This document shows, one piece after another, positions 1-11,539 of a DNA stretch of 64,000 nt. The notes beneath the pieces are model-generated. The model was not told where the DNA came from, made no database searches, and was given only the letters and a program-made list of their open reading frames with translations. How positions within the stretch are numbered: position 1 is the stretch's first letter; every line of letters begins with the position of its first letter. Position numbers and translations under genes: made by a program. Source of the stretch: Cryptomeria japonica (lineage: Eukaryota > Streptophyta > Pinopsida > Cupressales > Cupressaceae); NCBI RefSeq assembly GCF_030272615.1, contig NC_081415.1, positions 370,515,667-370,579,666 on the forward strand, given 5' to 3'.

Positions 1-517
1 TCAGGATCACAACAAACCGATAAGACAACCCAATGCTTATAAATTCAATGGAAAATACTTTAACTGTAATAAGTATGGTCATAGAGAAAATGAATGTAGA
101 TCTAGAAATTATCAAAATATCAACACACCCACTAGTCAATGTTCAAAATGCAACGAAGTTGGTCACAACTCTGAAAATTGCAGAATGAATGTGAGATGTT
201 ATGTTTGTGGAAGATATGGACATTTATCTAATCAATGCAGAACACAAACCGGCATAAGTTATGGGAAAGCTATTTAGAAGAATAATGTGACTTGTTATGC
301 ATGTAACAAGATTGGGCATATTGCAAAATTTTGTAGAAGTAAAGGATCACCGGTAGACAACAAAAGTTCTAGTTTGAAGGGTAAAGACAAATTTGAAGAG
401 GTTAAGCAAGAATTCTCAAAACAATGGATTAGAAAAGCTGATCTAAATATTGGGAATACTTCTCCACCGGTAGAACCAATCAATGCTTCATCGGCACGAA
501 ATTCTTCATCTAATTGA
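1..517 (+). pseudogene. gag C-terminal part with four CCHC zinc knuckles (pol-less LTR element 1)
   Basis: This is the nucleocapsid-like end of a Gag protein, entering from outside the window and read in one frame to a TGA at 515-517. Four tandem CX2CX4HX4C knuckles lie at 56-97, 140-181, 197-238 and 293-334; cores read NKYGH, NEVGH, GRYGH and NKIGH. The first has Tyr for its first Cys, and a TAG at 275-277 interrupts the frame between knuckles three and four. CCHC knuckles bind the genomic RNA during packaging in retroelements. No protease, integrase or reverse transcriptase follows; the next reading frame is the unrelated ORF2 at 821. Gag assignment is firm, the exact lineage is inferred from the matching element at 33355-41444. 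Confidence 0.8.
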
Positions 518-820
518 AGAAAGTTTCCTTGAGGGTTTGGCAATCTAATGACACATGTGCTATTATCCCCTCGGTTAGAGATAAGAAGTTGGAAATTACT
601 TATTACCGGCAGATAATGTTAAGTGAATACTTAACCGGCATGCATTTATTGTGGTAGATGGCAAAAAGACACTATAAAATTGAGGTTTTGGCTCCATTTC
701 ATTTCACGGAGATTTCAAACCTACGAAGAGCGTGAAGATTCCGAGCTAAGGCATTTCGAGCAAGAAGCAAGAACACTCCAAGCAATCATCCATCCTAAAG
801 GTAGTAAAAGGTATTTTATC
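518..820 (+). other. gag-ORF2 intergenic leader, element 1
   Basis: About 300 bases without a convincing gene separate gag from ORF2. The stretch at roughly 690-780 resembles the segment just upstream of ORF2 in element 2 (around 36300-36370). That suggests a conserved leader, possibly carrying a promoter or splice acceptor for ORF2. No definite signal was recognised. Confidence 0.35.
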
Positions 821-3800
821 ATGGCATCCACCTCTGCAATTGAATATATAGCAAACCCTACTGTTGTCGAAGTCATAAGAAGACCTAGGCCCATATTTCA
901 ATTAGTTCCTGAGGTAGCAAAGAAATATGATACCTTAGATGCTTTTTCTTAAATTCCTAAGGGAGTTGTCTATGTTGAAGACCCCAGAATTTACATTCAC
1001 TGTAACATTGAGGAACTACGAGATGAAGAGATTAAAGCCATGTTTAAAACTATGATATGTGATGAATCCGGCAATGTAAAAGATGAACATAAGATCATTG
1101 AAACCCTAGGATTTATAGAGATCCTTAGCATTCCTGAATTCCCCAAGGATGTGATTAGGATAGTCTTAAGTAGGGTACATGGTGAATTTTTCTGGCTAGA
1201 TGCAATCCACAAAATCACTAAGGAAGCTATGAAAGCTATCATAGGGTTACCAACCACTGATAAAAAGGCCAGACAAAACTAAGAAGGTTTCCAATGACCT
1301 AGTTACTCAGTTAACTGGTGCCACATTCGATAAAAGGTCCTTAAGAGTAAATGATGTAACAGACATTAATGTGAGATTTATCAGCATGATATTAGGGTAT
1401 AAAGCTACTCATGCAAATAGTCTTAATTTAGTTTCAAGTTTATGCATTAAGAGTGCTTATGATTATGGTCACAGATAATGCAAAGGTTGATGTATGTGAG
1501 TGGTTAAAGGATGAATTAATTGACAACTTAGGCAAGATTAAGAAGGACAAGAAAGGAACTTTCAGGTTTGGAAATCTGCTAGTATGTCTGATGCTACATA
1601 TAACCAAACAAGTTACTGGTATAGGCTACAAAGAACTTGGATATGATATATCGGTAGGCAAATAGTTAACAAAACTATTCAATAATATGGGAGAAGACAA
1701 GGAAAACAATATCCATGATTTCTTTCAAGCACTAAAGGTCAAAATGAAGAAAAGAATCCAACTATCACAAAAGATTGTTGACAAATATAAGGAAGAAATA
1801 TGCTTTGTAATCAAGAAGGATGAGATCTGGATGGAAGCAGTCATCCCTAGGATAGTTTGGGTAACAGAAATGGGTTATGAAACAAATGATCATATAATTG
1901 AAACATATGCTAAAGCACTTCTGGAAGCCCCTAAAGAACCTAAGGAAGAAGTATTTGGTAGTGCAGAAACTATTGAAAGCCAAATACAATCTAAGAAAAG
2001 AGTGAAAAAGGTTGAGGCAATTGTAAGAAAAGGTTCCAGACAAGCAAAGGCTATTAAAGAAGATGTGTTAAAGCAAACCGGTATAACAGAGGATGAGTTA
2101 GCAGCTCCACAACCTGAAACTCACCTATCACCGATAGGTACTTCTTCAGAAAATGACATGCTTGCAACTTTCAAGAGAGTTGTAAGGAAAAGAGATCCCT
2201 CACCAGCAACCACACCCTCACCTAGGAGGACAAGACAAAAACAACAAGCAGTGAGATCTCCGGTAAGAAAGGCTACACCAAAGAAGAAGAAACTGACACC
2301 CAAAAAGAAGAAGAGGACAAACAAGGACTTGGCCCCTCTTGATATACTATTGAATGAAATTACAGAGGAAGGTAAATTGAAGAATATAGAGAAAATATAT
2401 GACACTTTGACAACTGATGACTAAGAACAAGTAGAAAATAGTTTTATATTGCATATGGATATGTATAAGAAATTTTTTATGGAAGTAGTAAATGAAATTC
2501 TAGATGAACTATTTAAGAGACTGGAAGCAAGAAGACAAGCAGTAATAGAACTGGACAAGAAAATAAAGATAGAGAAGCTACTTGCCATATATTCGGTGAA
2601 TTCACCCAAAGAAATTGATGACTTAATTGCTCAAGCCAACCGATCAGTATTTTGTACTACACACCGGCACATTGCTTTAATGGTTGGAAGAGTTAATGAG
2701 GTGACTGAGGAGACAGAAAATGAATGGGACATTTTCCTAGTGGAAAAAGAAAAACAAGAAGAATACATGAGCCACAAACCTATAAAGGTATATCAGAAAG
2801 AAAGAGACAAGGGTAAAGGTAAAGTTGGTGGACTACCTAGTATCAAGGTTAAAGACAACTTACCCCCACCTCCTTTGATTACTCCACTGGTAGAAACAAT
2901 AGCTACAGAAGATCAACCAGAAACTAAGAGTATGGATGTAGAGGATGGCAGTCCTAATCTTGAAGTCTTATATACTATGGATGTTGATACTCAAAAGATC
3001 AACATTGTGGTAAACAAAGATACAACTGATAAGACTGACATGGCTAGTGAGCCTCCGGTAGCTAAGAAAACTAATAACACGCAAGAGAAACTGGCAGATG
3101 ACAAAGAGAAAAAGTTAGAGACTCAAAATCAGACTGAGACAATGCAACAAACAGAGAAACAAACAGAGAAAAAGGCTCCTGAACAGGAACAGCAACAGGA
3201 ATAGGAATAGAAGGAAACAGTGCCACCGGCAACTGGAGAAGTAGAAAAACCATTGCTTAAGGAAATGCAGACACAAACAGACCTACAAGAGGTCAATACA
3301 AGCTTGGTTACTTCCACTGGCAATACTCAGAATCTAGGTTCATCATCAGGCTACAAATCAACTAATGTGACTAAGGTACTATTAGATTCAATTAAAAATA
3401 TAACAGACTGCAGCTCACAAGCTTATAAGGCAATAGATGATACCATACCAATTTTGAAGGTAATTGCTCCTAATTGTAATATAGACAATAAAGATTCTTT
3501 AGGACAACTTGATACCTTGTGTAAATCTATCATAGAAAACATTGAGAAAATAAAGGAAGAGACATTGAAGGATAAAGTAGAAATTGAAAAGCAGAAATTC
3601 TTTGATGAGCAAATAAAGAAGTGTAATAGAGATTTTGACACACTTCTACCAGAATTGTGTAACTTACTGAAAGAGTACAAGACTTTGTACAAAGACACCT
3701 GTAAGACAAACTTTTTGACTGTAGATATAAATAAAAAGATGAGCAAGGTACAAGATGAAATCAATAAACTTGCAGATAATTTTGTTAACTCATCTGATAC

Positions 3801-4122
3801 ACTATCAGTTTTTGAGGAGAAGATACCAAATTTTGAAGAAGAATTACTTAAATTAGAAAGAGAAAAAGAGAGAATAGTGAATAAGGCAAAACATCTAAGA
3901 TTAAAACTGAGTCCAAGATTGGACTATCTAGCATCACTGCGGAAGGAAGTATCTGAGGCACTAATACAGGGACAGAAAACACCAGCAGAGCATTTGCAGC
4001 ATCTCACCGGTATAGTTAAGAGAATAGAGACAGCAATAAGAGATAGTAAAAATTTTATGGAGAGTATAAACTTGATTTTGGCGGATCTATTTCAAATTGT
4101 AACTACCCAGTTACAAGGTTGA
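821..4122 (+). pseudogene. ORF2 of pol-less LTR element 1, unrecognised coiled-coil protein
   Basis: A decayed frame of about 1100 codons starts at the ATG at 821 (MASTSAIEY...). It runs in frame 2 to about 1282, shifts once before 1453, then stays in frame 1 to 4122 with in-frame stops at 1663, 2422 and 3202. From N to C it shows a helical region with VHGEFFWLD and ITKEAMKAIIGLP (about 1178-1255), a block KYKEEICFVIKKDEIW ending in MGYE (1782-1880), a Lys/Arg/Pro-rich basic stretch (about 2160-2330), an acidic Gln/Glu-rich linker (2940-3200) and a long coiled coil (about 3500-4110). No polymerase, protease or integrase motif and no signal peptide or membrane segment is visible. It is homologous to the ORF at 36547-39917. 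Function unknown; a structural or env-position protein is a guess. Confidence 0.7.
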
Positions 4123-4334
4123 AACTACAAAGTCCACTGACATCTTGACAACCTTTGTCATTGATGCCAAAGGGGGAGTAGTGGGATGAGAAAATTCAAC
4201 ATCACAGGAATCATAAGCTCAGGGGGAGCACACACATTTTTGGTAACATTTTTGGAGTTCACGTTTTTGGATAATTTTTGGATACACTTTTGAAATTTCT
4301 CATGAGTGTTGCCATCAATGCCAAAAGGGGAGAT
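4123..4334 (+). other. 3' untranslated region and polypurine tract, element 1
   Basis: Two purine tracts stand here: AAAGGGGGAG at 4169-4178 and AAAAGGGGAGAT at 4323-4334, the latter directly abutting the LTR. A terminal polypurine tract primes plus-strand DNA synthesis in LTR retroelements. The same pair of tracts, with the phrase coding 'atgccaaa' before the last one, occurs in element 2 and in the copia element near 55717-55864. Confidence 0.75.
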
Positions 4335-5141
4335 TGTTGGCATATGCACACTCCAATGAGACATTGTAGGTGATTGAAGGTTTTGTTATTGATGGAAACC
4401 TTGCAATCCTATGGCACCGGCAAGGCATTACACCGGCAAGTTAGTGCACCGACATCAGCAAATCACACTCTACACCGGCACCGACACAAAGAAAGGAAGT
4501 ATACCGGCATAGAGGCCGACAGGATTTTGTTATATTATATTTTGTTTATTATTGAAAAACTTTGTAAGCCAACTTGGCATGTTGTAAAATGACTCTTATA
4601 TATAAAAGAGATCATTGTAGACATTTTGTAAGTAAGGAAGTAAGTGAAGAAAGTGATGTATGCGAAATATTAAGGCAGAACTATTATGCAAAATATAGGT
4701 TGAAGGGTTTATGTAAGAAGCAGAGCAGCAACAGCAACTGGATCAGGCATTATAGATGCTATTGTAAAGCAGTACAAGATATTGGATTTGTATAATCCAC
4801 ATTGTAAGTCAGTGAGACTTTCCATTGAGCAGTGAGCTATAGGCAGTTGGCCTTCTTGCATGTGCAGGCCCCTATTGTAAGTAATATTCTCTTATTGGCC
4901 AGTGAGTGAATATTGTGGGTCACAAATCCCACTGAGGTTTTTCCCACACCGGGTTTCCTTGTTAAATCCTTGTGTTATGGTGTGCTTTTCATGTGGATGT
5001 TCTTAATTCTATTTATTACATTATTTCTTGCATACCGGCACACTGTTATAATATGTTCTGCATGTTTTAAGATAAGAAATTCTTATTACCAATTAGATAT
5101 TGATTCACCCCCCCCTCTCTGCATCTGTGGGATTCCTGACA
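4335..5141 (+). mobile_element. 3' LTR of pol-less element 1
   Basis: The LTR begins TGTTGGCATATG immediately after the polypurine tract and most plausibly ends TTCCTGACA at 5141. A TATA box (TTATATATAAAAG) sits at 4596-4608. A run of C at about 5107-5116, just before the end, is typical of the LTRs in this window. The matching 5' LTR is left of the window, so length (about 807 bp), end point and target duplication cannot be confirmed here. Confidence 0.7.
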
Positions 5142-5534
5142 AAAATCTCCACCAAAAGCTCTGTCGATGAAACCCTTGTCGGAACCAGTTTCCAATCTTC
5201 TAAGTAAGTAGGATAGTATCCAGTTACCAGACCAAAATCAACCGACCAAATATGAGTATAAGCATCATGAGCAAGTCAATTCCATCACCAGATTAAATTG
5301 GAGTCAACCAAATCATGTCGGATTTGAGTTAACCAAAAACCACTCAACCTATCAAGACCAGAAGGGTGCTGGTAAAGCATCCAAACAACTAGTGTTGACA
5401 TCAATGACAAAACATCAATGCAAGACATAATCAATTCCACCAAATGGCCAATGAGATCAAATCACTACACAGTAGAACTAATGATATCCTTGGAAACCCC
5501 TCCACATGTCAACCCCTCCAAATTTTAAAATAAG
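5142..5534 (-). mobile_element. Probable minus-strand copia-type LTR fragment
   Basis: No gene is visible. On the minus strand this stretch contains a 'tgtcattgatgtcaaca'-like phrase (around 5395-5425), which resembles LTR starts elsewhere in the window (for example near 9436 and 55900). It is read as a truncated LTR in reverse orientation. Support is by eye only. Confidence 0.35.
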
Positions 5535-8500
5535 TGTCTAAGGGAACCCGCCCTAATGGGGTTGATGAAATAATGGTGGACAACAGAAGATGTGGGTAAT
5601 AATTCGAAGCTACAGAGAGTAAGAAAGAAAATCAAACATGTCAAGAACAAATTGAAGGATTGGAATAAGGAGAAATTTAAGAACATCTTTGCACAAAAAT
5701 ATAGAGTGGAGAAATAAGTATCCAAACTCAATGAAATCATCATTGATCAAGGAATGAGAATGGAGGAATATGACGAAGAAAAAGAACTCAATGAAGAGAT
5801 TGTTGAATTGTAGGCAAGAGAGGAATGCTACTAGGGGTAGAGGTCTAAAGAAACATGGTTAGGTGAAGGAAATAGAAAAACAAAGTTCTTTCACAATACT
5901 ACAGTAGAAAATAGAAGCAGGAGACTCTGAGATTACAAGAAAAGATGGTAGAATGGAGAATATAGAAGACATCAATAGTGAAGAAGTCAAGTACTTTGAA
6001 GAAATAATTAATAGAGGAACACAAGTATATTAGGAGGAGAGGGAAGACATACGCAGTGCAATCCCAACTATAATAACATAGAGCATAATAAGGTGTTGTA
6101 TAAGGAAATCACTAAAGGGGAAGCCAAAAATGCAGTCTTCTAGTTCAACCCAGACAAAGCTCTTGGGCTAGATGGATTTTAGTTTCTTTTAGAAATTTTG
6201 GGAGATTGTGGGGGAGGACATAACAACTGTGATAGAGGAATGAAGAAAAAAGGTCATGTTGGGAACAACAAATCACACCTTCTTGGCTCTCGTCCCCAAG
6301 AGAAAAGAGGAACAAAATATGAATTAGTTTAGGCCTATAGCATTATGCAATATGGTATATAAAATCATAACGAAGATCATTGAAAATAGATTGAAAGTAA
6401 CTCTTAAACATATAATATAAGAAGAGAAAAGTGGGTTCTCCTTGGGGAGATTGATTATAGAAGGAATAATTATTGCCCATGAAGCAATACACACTACAAG
6501 AAAGACAAGATCAACTTGTATGATTTTGAAGCTAGAAATTCTAAAAGCCTGGGATTTGGTGAATAGAGATTTTCTATTGGAGTTACTTAGATGATTTGGA
6601 ATTGGAATAGATTGGGTTAGATGGGTAGAAAGTTATATTAGGGAATAAAAGTTTTCTATTTTAATCAATGGTGTGGCACATGGCTTCTTTCCATCAGCAA
6701 AGGGAGTAAGGAAATGAGACCTTCTTTCACCCTTCCTATTCATAATAATGGCAGAAGCTATAGGCAAAGATATCAAATAAATTAGGGAGGAAGGAGACTA
6801 GAAAGGGATGAAGGTAGTAGAAGGGTATGACTCCATATCTTACCAATAGTTTGTAGATGACACTATTCTATCGGATATGCGAGTCATACAGAGGCAAGAA
6901 CCATAATTAACTTCGTAGACAAATATTGCAAGGCTTCAGGGAAGAGCATCAATTGGAGGAAATCTGAGTTGTTTTTCCTAAATAGGCATCTACGAATGAA
7001 AAGAGATATTACGAATGTTATTGGTCTCAGAGTTACAAATTTTCCTAAAAAAAATTTGGGGATGCCTTTATTTGCATAAATAAATAAGTCATGCTATTGG
7101 GAGGGGCTAATTAATATATGCAAGAGCAAGATGGAAACTTGGAAAGGGAAGTGACTAACATCTACAGGAAAAATTTTGATGATTAAGGTAGTACTATTGA
7201 CTATACTGGCAATGACATGTTTGAATTTTTTCAAAGTTGTAGAAGATACATTGAATCAAATCATAAAACATTTATTTTAAAGTGGAACTAGAGATTAGAA
7301 CAAATTCCCACTGGTAGGATGGGAGAAGGTTTTTTCCCCAAAAGAAGTAGAGGGAATAGGGCTGAGGCAGTTGGCAGTTATGAACTTGGCCATGGGGGCT
7401 AAATTAGTTTGGAGTATATATGTAAGTGGACATCAAAGATGGGCCCAAATGCTCCAAAGGAAATACTTATACTTGAATGAAGATATTAATATTTTGACAA
7501 AAAATTTACCTAGGGGGTCTAGTATCTTGAATTACATCTTGGAATGTAAAGATATTGTATCTAGTAATGTCACTTGGTAGGTCAGAAATGGAAAGAGAGC
7601 TTCATTCTGGTCTGATTCATGGGAAGGGGGAAATCCTTGGAAAGAAGTTTCCAATTTAGAAATAATCAAGATGAAGACTGTAGGCAATGGGCAAAAAAGA
7701 ACAGTGATTATGGGAGGATATTGAACATATTGGAGTTGGGTATGGGAGTGGAAGTCTCTACGAGAGATCAATGCCCCAGAGGATTAGAAAGCAATATTAT
7801 TTGAAATTTTAAGAAAAAGACAATTTGTGCCATCCAATGAAGAAGATTTGATTCTCTATTATGGGTCAAGCATTGGAAACAACAAAGTGTAAGATATAAA
7901 GTGAAAGAAGTAGCTACTAAATAAAATTAGCTGACTAGCCTGATATGGAACAAATGGATCTTACCAAAGGCAGGAGTTTTCATTTGGATAGCCCTGTAGA
8001 AGAAGATTTTGATAGAGGAAAAACTAAAGAAAATGAGAATCTATGAACCTATTAGATGTGTACTATGCCAAAGAGAGAGAGAAACAACTAACCACATTCT
8101 CCTTAGCTACAATTTTATGACTGAGTGCTGGCAATATTTTATGACCAAGCTATACCTCCAATGCTCGATGCCTAATGATTTAGTGGACTGGTTTGACATG
8201 TGGCTGATCATCAAGAAAAAGAGCCGGATTGAGTGCCTATGGAAAGTAATTCCCTTGATATTTGTGTGGGAATTGCGGAAAGAAAGGAACAAGCAAATTT
8301 TCTGAGTACAAATCAATCCCACAAATTTATATCAAAAAATTGAAGAAGCAGTAATAGATCTAGACAACAATGCACTCAAGGCAAAAACTATCAAACCCAA
8401 CGATTTCACAAATTGGGATAATGAGATTCTCAAAGTCTTTGATGGCCTCAATTTCCCAAGAGTTGATGGAACAACAAAGGGTTCTAACTAAAACAATTGA

Positions 8501-8960
8501 GAGAGGGTATTTAGTGGTTGGCTCTAGAGCAGGGCTAGATAAAAAATAACTTTGACAAAGCTTCTAGAAGCAATCCAGGAATCAGTGGCATTATATGTGT
8601 GGAAAGGAATTAGGAAGGGTGAATAATTACATGAAGATCACTTCAAATAGGCAAATCTACCAATAACATTGTTGAATTCAGGGTTGCACTAATTGGGTTA
8701 CAAATGGGTCTAGATATCAGCATGTCAAAGATACACCTCAAAGGAGATTTTTTGATCATGATCAATTCAATCAGACAAAATAGTACGTTAAATTGGTAAC
8801 TAGCATAATGGCTAAGACCAATCAGGGCAATTATCTCTACTTTGGAGGGCTTTAGAATTACACACATGTATAGGGAAGGGAATGTTGTGGTAGATAGATT
8901 GGCAAAATAAGTATCAGATGATCAAGAAGCAATAACAGAGGATTCACCATACCAAAAAAA
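5535..8960 (+). pseudogene. Decayed LINE (non-LTR retrotransposon): reverse transcriptase, zf-RVT and RNase H remnants
   Basis: Domain order matches plant L1-type LINEs, with many stops and frameshifts. ETWLGEGNRKTKFFHN (5848-5897) is the linker that precedes reverse transcriptase. RT motifs follow: NGVAHGFFPSAKGVRK (from about 6668), LLSPFLFIIMAEAIG (6721-6765), the catalytic FVDD box at 6850-6861, and LGMPLFA near 7055. A zinc-binding zf-RVT region with CVLCQRERETTNHILL lies at about 8055-8105. An RNase H tail with ITHMYREGNVVVDRLAK ends near 8930. The endonuclease is missing, so the copy is 5' truncated. Neither poly(A) tail nor target duplication could be defined. Confidence 0.8.
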
Positions 8961-9405
8961 TTTATAATCAAATCATTCTATACAAATTTTGGAATCAATC
9001 TCAAATCGACCCTTCATAGGTTGGAAGACAGAAATCACTATGAGACATGAGCCTCATAACCAAATTGCTTTGATAGTATGTAAAGGGGGGACAAATGGCA
9101 AGAATTTGGTGAATAGTTTTGGGCATTAATCTGTGGCTATAAATTAAAATAAGAGGATGACAAGATAATGATTCAAGAGATCACAAATTACCATTTTGCT
9201 ATGTATGATGGGATAGTGAATGCAAGACAATCGAGGTGGAAATACTTATATCTCAACATGGAAAGTATGGCATGTCACAAAATGTAGACGATATTAACTC
9301 CTCTTTGTGTGAAAATTAATCTAAACTTTGAAGTAATATCTTTGTGAGGATATGAAGTATGAAGATAGGTGGCAGATGAATAGATAAATGTTGGTGAGGT
9401 GTGGA
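8961..9405. other. No recognisable gene; probable LINE 3' UTR
   Basis: AT-rich sequence directly downstream of the LINE RNase H remnant. It is likely the LINE 3' untranslated region, but no poly(A) run or duplication marks its end. Confidence 0.3.
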
Positions 9406-10069
9406 TGTTGAATATTGTTGTTGCTAGGATATGTTGTTGTCATTCATGTCAACATATTCCCATTTTCTTGTGTTTGGTGTTTCGGTGATTGCATTAAGTT
9501 GATATGGTTGATTTATCTATTTGGGATGTAGAATACTTCATTCCTTATTGATTTTAGTGATCCAAAAGTTTACTTGATCATATTATTTGATCCGGTTTGA
9601 GGTTCAGTCTTTGTGTTCAGTGGTTGGTGGAGTTTGGTATTTGATCTGGTGAACTCCGGTATGATCATATCTTTGGTTGTGGATTTGGGAGTATGTTTTG
9701 GATGTTCATGTGTATTTTCATTTCAGATGGTTCATGATTTGGTGCTCTGCAAGCTATTTTTTTGGTCTGAAATGTTGTTGTTGAGTGTTCCCATGAGTTA
9801 GCATGTTGATCGACGAAGATTTGAATAACCGGTGTTGGTGCAGCTATTATGGATGATTCTAACATTCTTGTTGGTGTTTCTTGATCGTGTTCTATTTGTC
9901 TTGGTGGTTCACATTGGTCCTTGTGTGCATTCTTGGTGATTTTTCTGATCTGGTGATATTCTTCATGTTATTTGATATTCTTCGTGGTGTAACTTGTTGC
10001 GGTTGATCTTGGTGATATTTCTGGTGGTGATGCATGTTTGGAGATTTTATTTAGGTCCATGTTGATGAA
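9406..10069 (+). mobile_element. Copia LTR fragment, same family as the element at 47.9-56.3 kb
   Basis: From TGTTGAATATTG at 9406 this aligns by eye with the LTR start at 55865, sharing long phrases such as 'tgatccaaaagtttacttgat' variants and 'ttggatgttcatgtgtat'. Its tail near 10050 resembles the left edge of the 5' LTR fragment at about 47930. It breaks off at about 10065, where a reverse-oriented LTR tail begins. No internal region is attached. Confidence 0.75.
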
Positions 10070-10308
10070 TAATAAGAAGGGGGGTGAATTAGTATGCCAA
10101 AAATTACTGTACTTAAACACTTTACTATTCTAACAGTAAACCGGTAAAGCAGTTTAGCAAACAAACCGGTTAGCACACATGCAAACCAAATAGAAAATAA
10201 TGCAATCACTCACAGAAACACAAACACCATTACACAAGATATTTTGACGTGGAAACCCAAATGGGAAAAACCATGGTGAGATGAAACTCACAAGTAACTA
10301 TCTGTAGA
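10070..10308 (-). mobile_element. Minus-strand LTR tail fragment
   Basis: On the minus strand this reads like the 3' portion of the LTRs here: a 'catggtttttccc' phrase, a 'gtttccacgt' phrase, then an 'attcaccccc' run. The same order is seen at 4915-5115 and at 48395-48545. It is truncated on both sides. Confidence 0.55.
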
Positions 10309-10565
10309 CACTAGTACATTTGGAGCTGATTTTCGATGGCCGTTTGTCGGATTTGTGATGAACTTTCGTCGGAGTGCCGACAATATCAATCGTCGAAAAC
10401 TTGGCGTCGGATTGGTCGATGATGCCATACCCATCAGAAGTACGACAATCCAATGGACTCTGTCAACGCTGTATGTCCATAGATTACATTGTCAGTCAAA
10501 AGCTTGGTAGTTGTCATAATTCCGACGATGATAATTTTTATCAAAAAAAATAATTATTATCGATG
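10309..10565 (+). repeat. Possible CACTA-like terminus with TCGTCGG-type subterminal motifs
   Basis: CACTAGTACATTTGG starts at 10309, exactly where the reverse LTR tail ends. It is followed by repeated 'cgtcgg', 'cgacaa' and 'tcgatg' words, as in CACTA subterminal regions. No matching inverted terminus (TACTAGTG) was found in the window, so this is only a candidate end. Confidence 0.3.
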
Positions 10566-10704
10566 TCGGCGTTTCCTTCCTTCAATAGCTCTTTTATATC
10601 AATGAGACGTCGCTAGGTCTCATCGATACCTTTTGAATTCAGATCGATGAGACCCAACGATGTCTCATTGATGTAAAAGAGCCATCAAAGGAAGGAAATG
10701 CCGA
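10566..10704. repeat. Imperfect inverted repeat (61-bp arms, 17-bp loop)
   Basis: The arm at 10566-10626 pairs with 10644-10704. I count 8 mismatches in 61, all transitions, so a transcript would fold into a long hairpin. The right arm is also the start of repeat block A, which recurs at about 16108 and contains a smaller internal hairpin (GATGAGAC against GTCTCATT). Confidence 0.75.
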
Positions 10705-11140
10705 TGAATTCCAAAAAGGACTCACTGAAGATAATAACTTCATCGACAAAAGATATCAAAGAAAGCAGACAGGGTCTTCATCAACGGGAAAAGTTATCGA
10801 GGAAATAATACTATCGGTGCAACATAAAAAGGACCCACTGAAAGGAGAATTTTCATCGAAAGAATAATATCAATCAGACAAAAGGAAGATATATCAATAA
10901 AAGATATCGATGAGGATATAGGTTTCGAGGAGGTTAAAAGGCATGTTCTCGATATGCGTGGTTTTGTCGATGTAACTTTAGCAGTGAGATAATAGACTCA
11001 TTCATCGACGAGGCATAGTGATATCGATGAAAGAAGTATTTCAATGGAAAAATAAAGGAGCACACCGAAGCCCCAAGTTTCTTCGACATAAGACCTGATG
11101 GATATCATATATGTTTCGATGAGGAGATAGCCATACTAAC
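10644..11140 (+). repeat. Repeat block A, copy 1
   Basis: Non-coding block rich in 'tcgatgag', 'catcgaag' and 'atatcgatga' words. It aligns by eye with 16108-16330 (A2) and 22660-23215 (A3), same orientation. It lies upstream of family X ORF. A2 contains a TATA-like word (GATATAAAAGG, near 16133) just after the small hairpin, suggesting the block includes a promoter. The stretch 11141-11539 that follows continues the same style without a gene. Confidence 0.65.
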
Positions 11141-11539
11141 CAAATACAGTATTTCGATGAAGGGAAAAAATACTTGATCGAAGTAATATTCAAAACAAAA
11201 GTATTATCGATAGAAACAAAGAGATCAATGGACTAAAGAAACAAATGATCAAAAGCCATATCCTCATCGAAAAGATTATTGATTGTCGCAAAAATTAGAA
11301 ACAAATCCCATGAAAGGTCACATCGCCATTAAATTCGAACGTGTGCCTGAGTAACCATTGTCCAAAATGGCCATTACTAACTGATTAAATACACCATAAG
11401 TAGTGGATCAACATCAAAGCACACAACATTAAGGAATTCATAGGCGATGAACTGAAAGCAGGAATTGGGTGAATTCATAGATAAAGCTCAATAATTCCAA
11501 GTAAGTTGTTTGCACCCAGACCTCTTTTTTAAAATTCAA

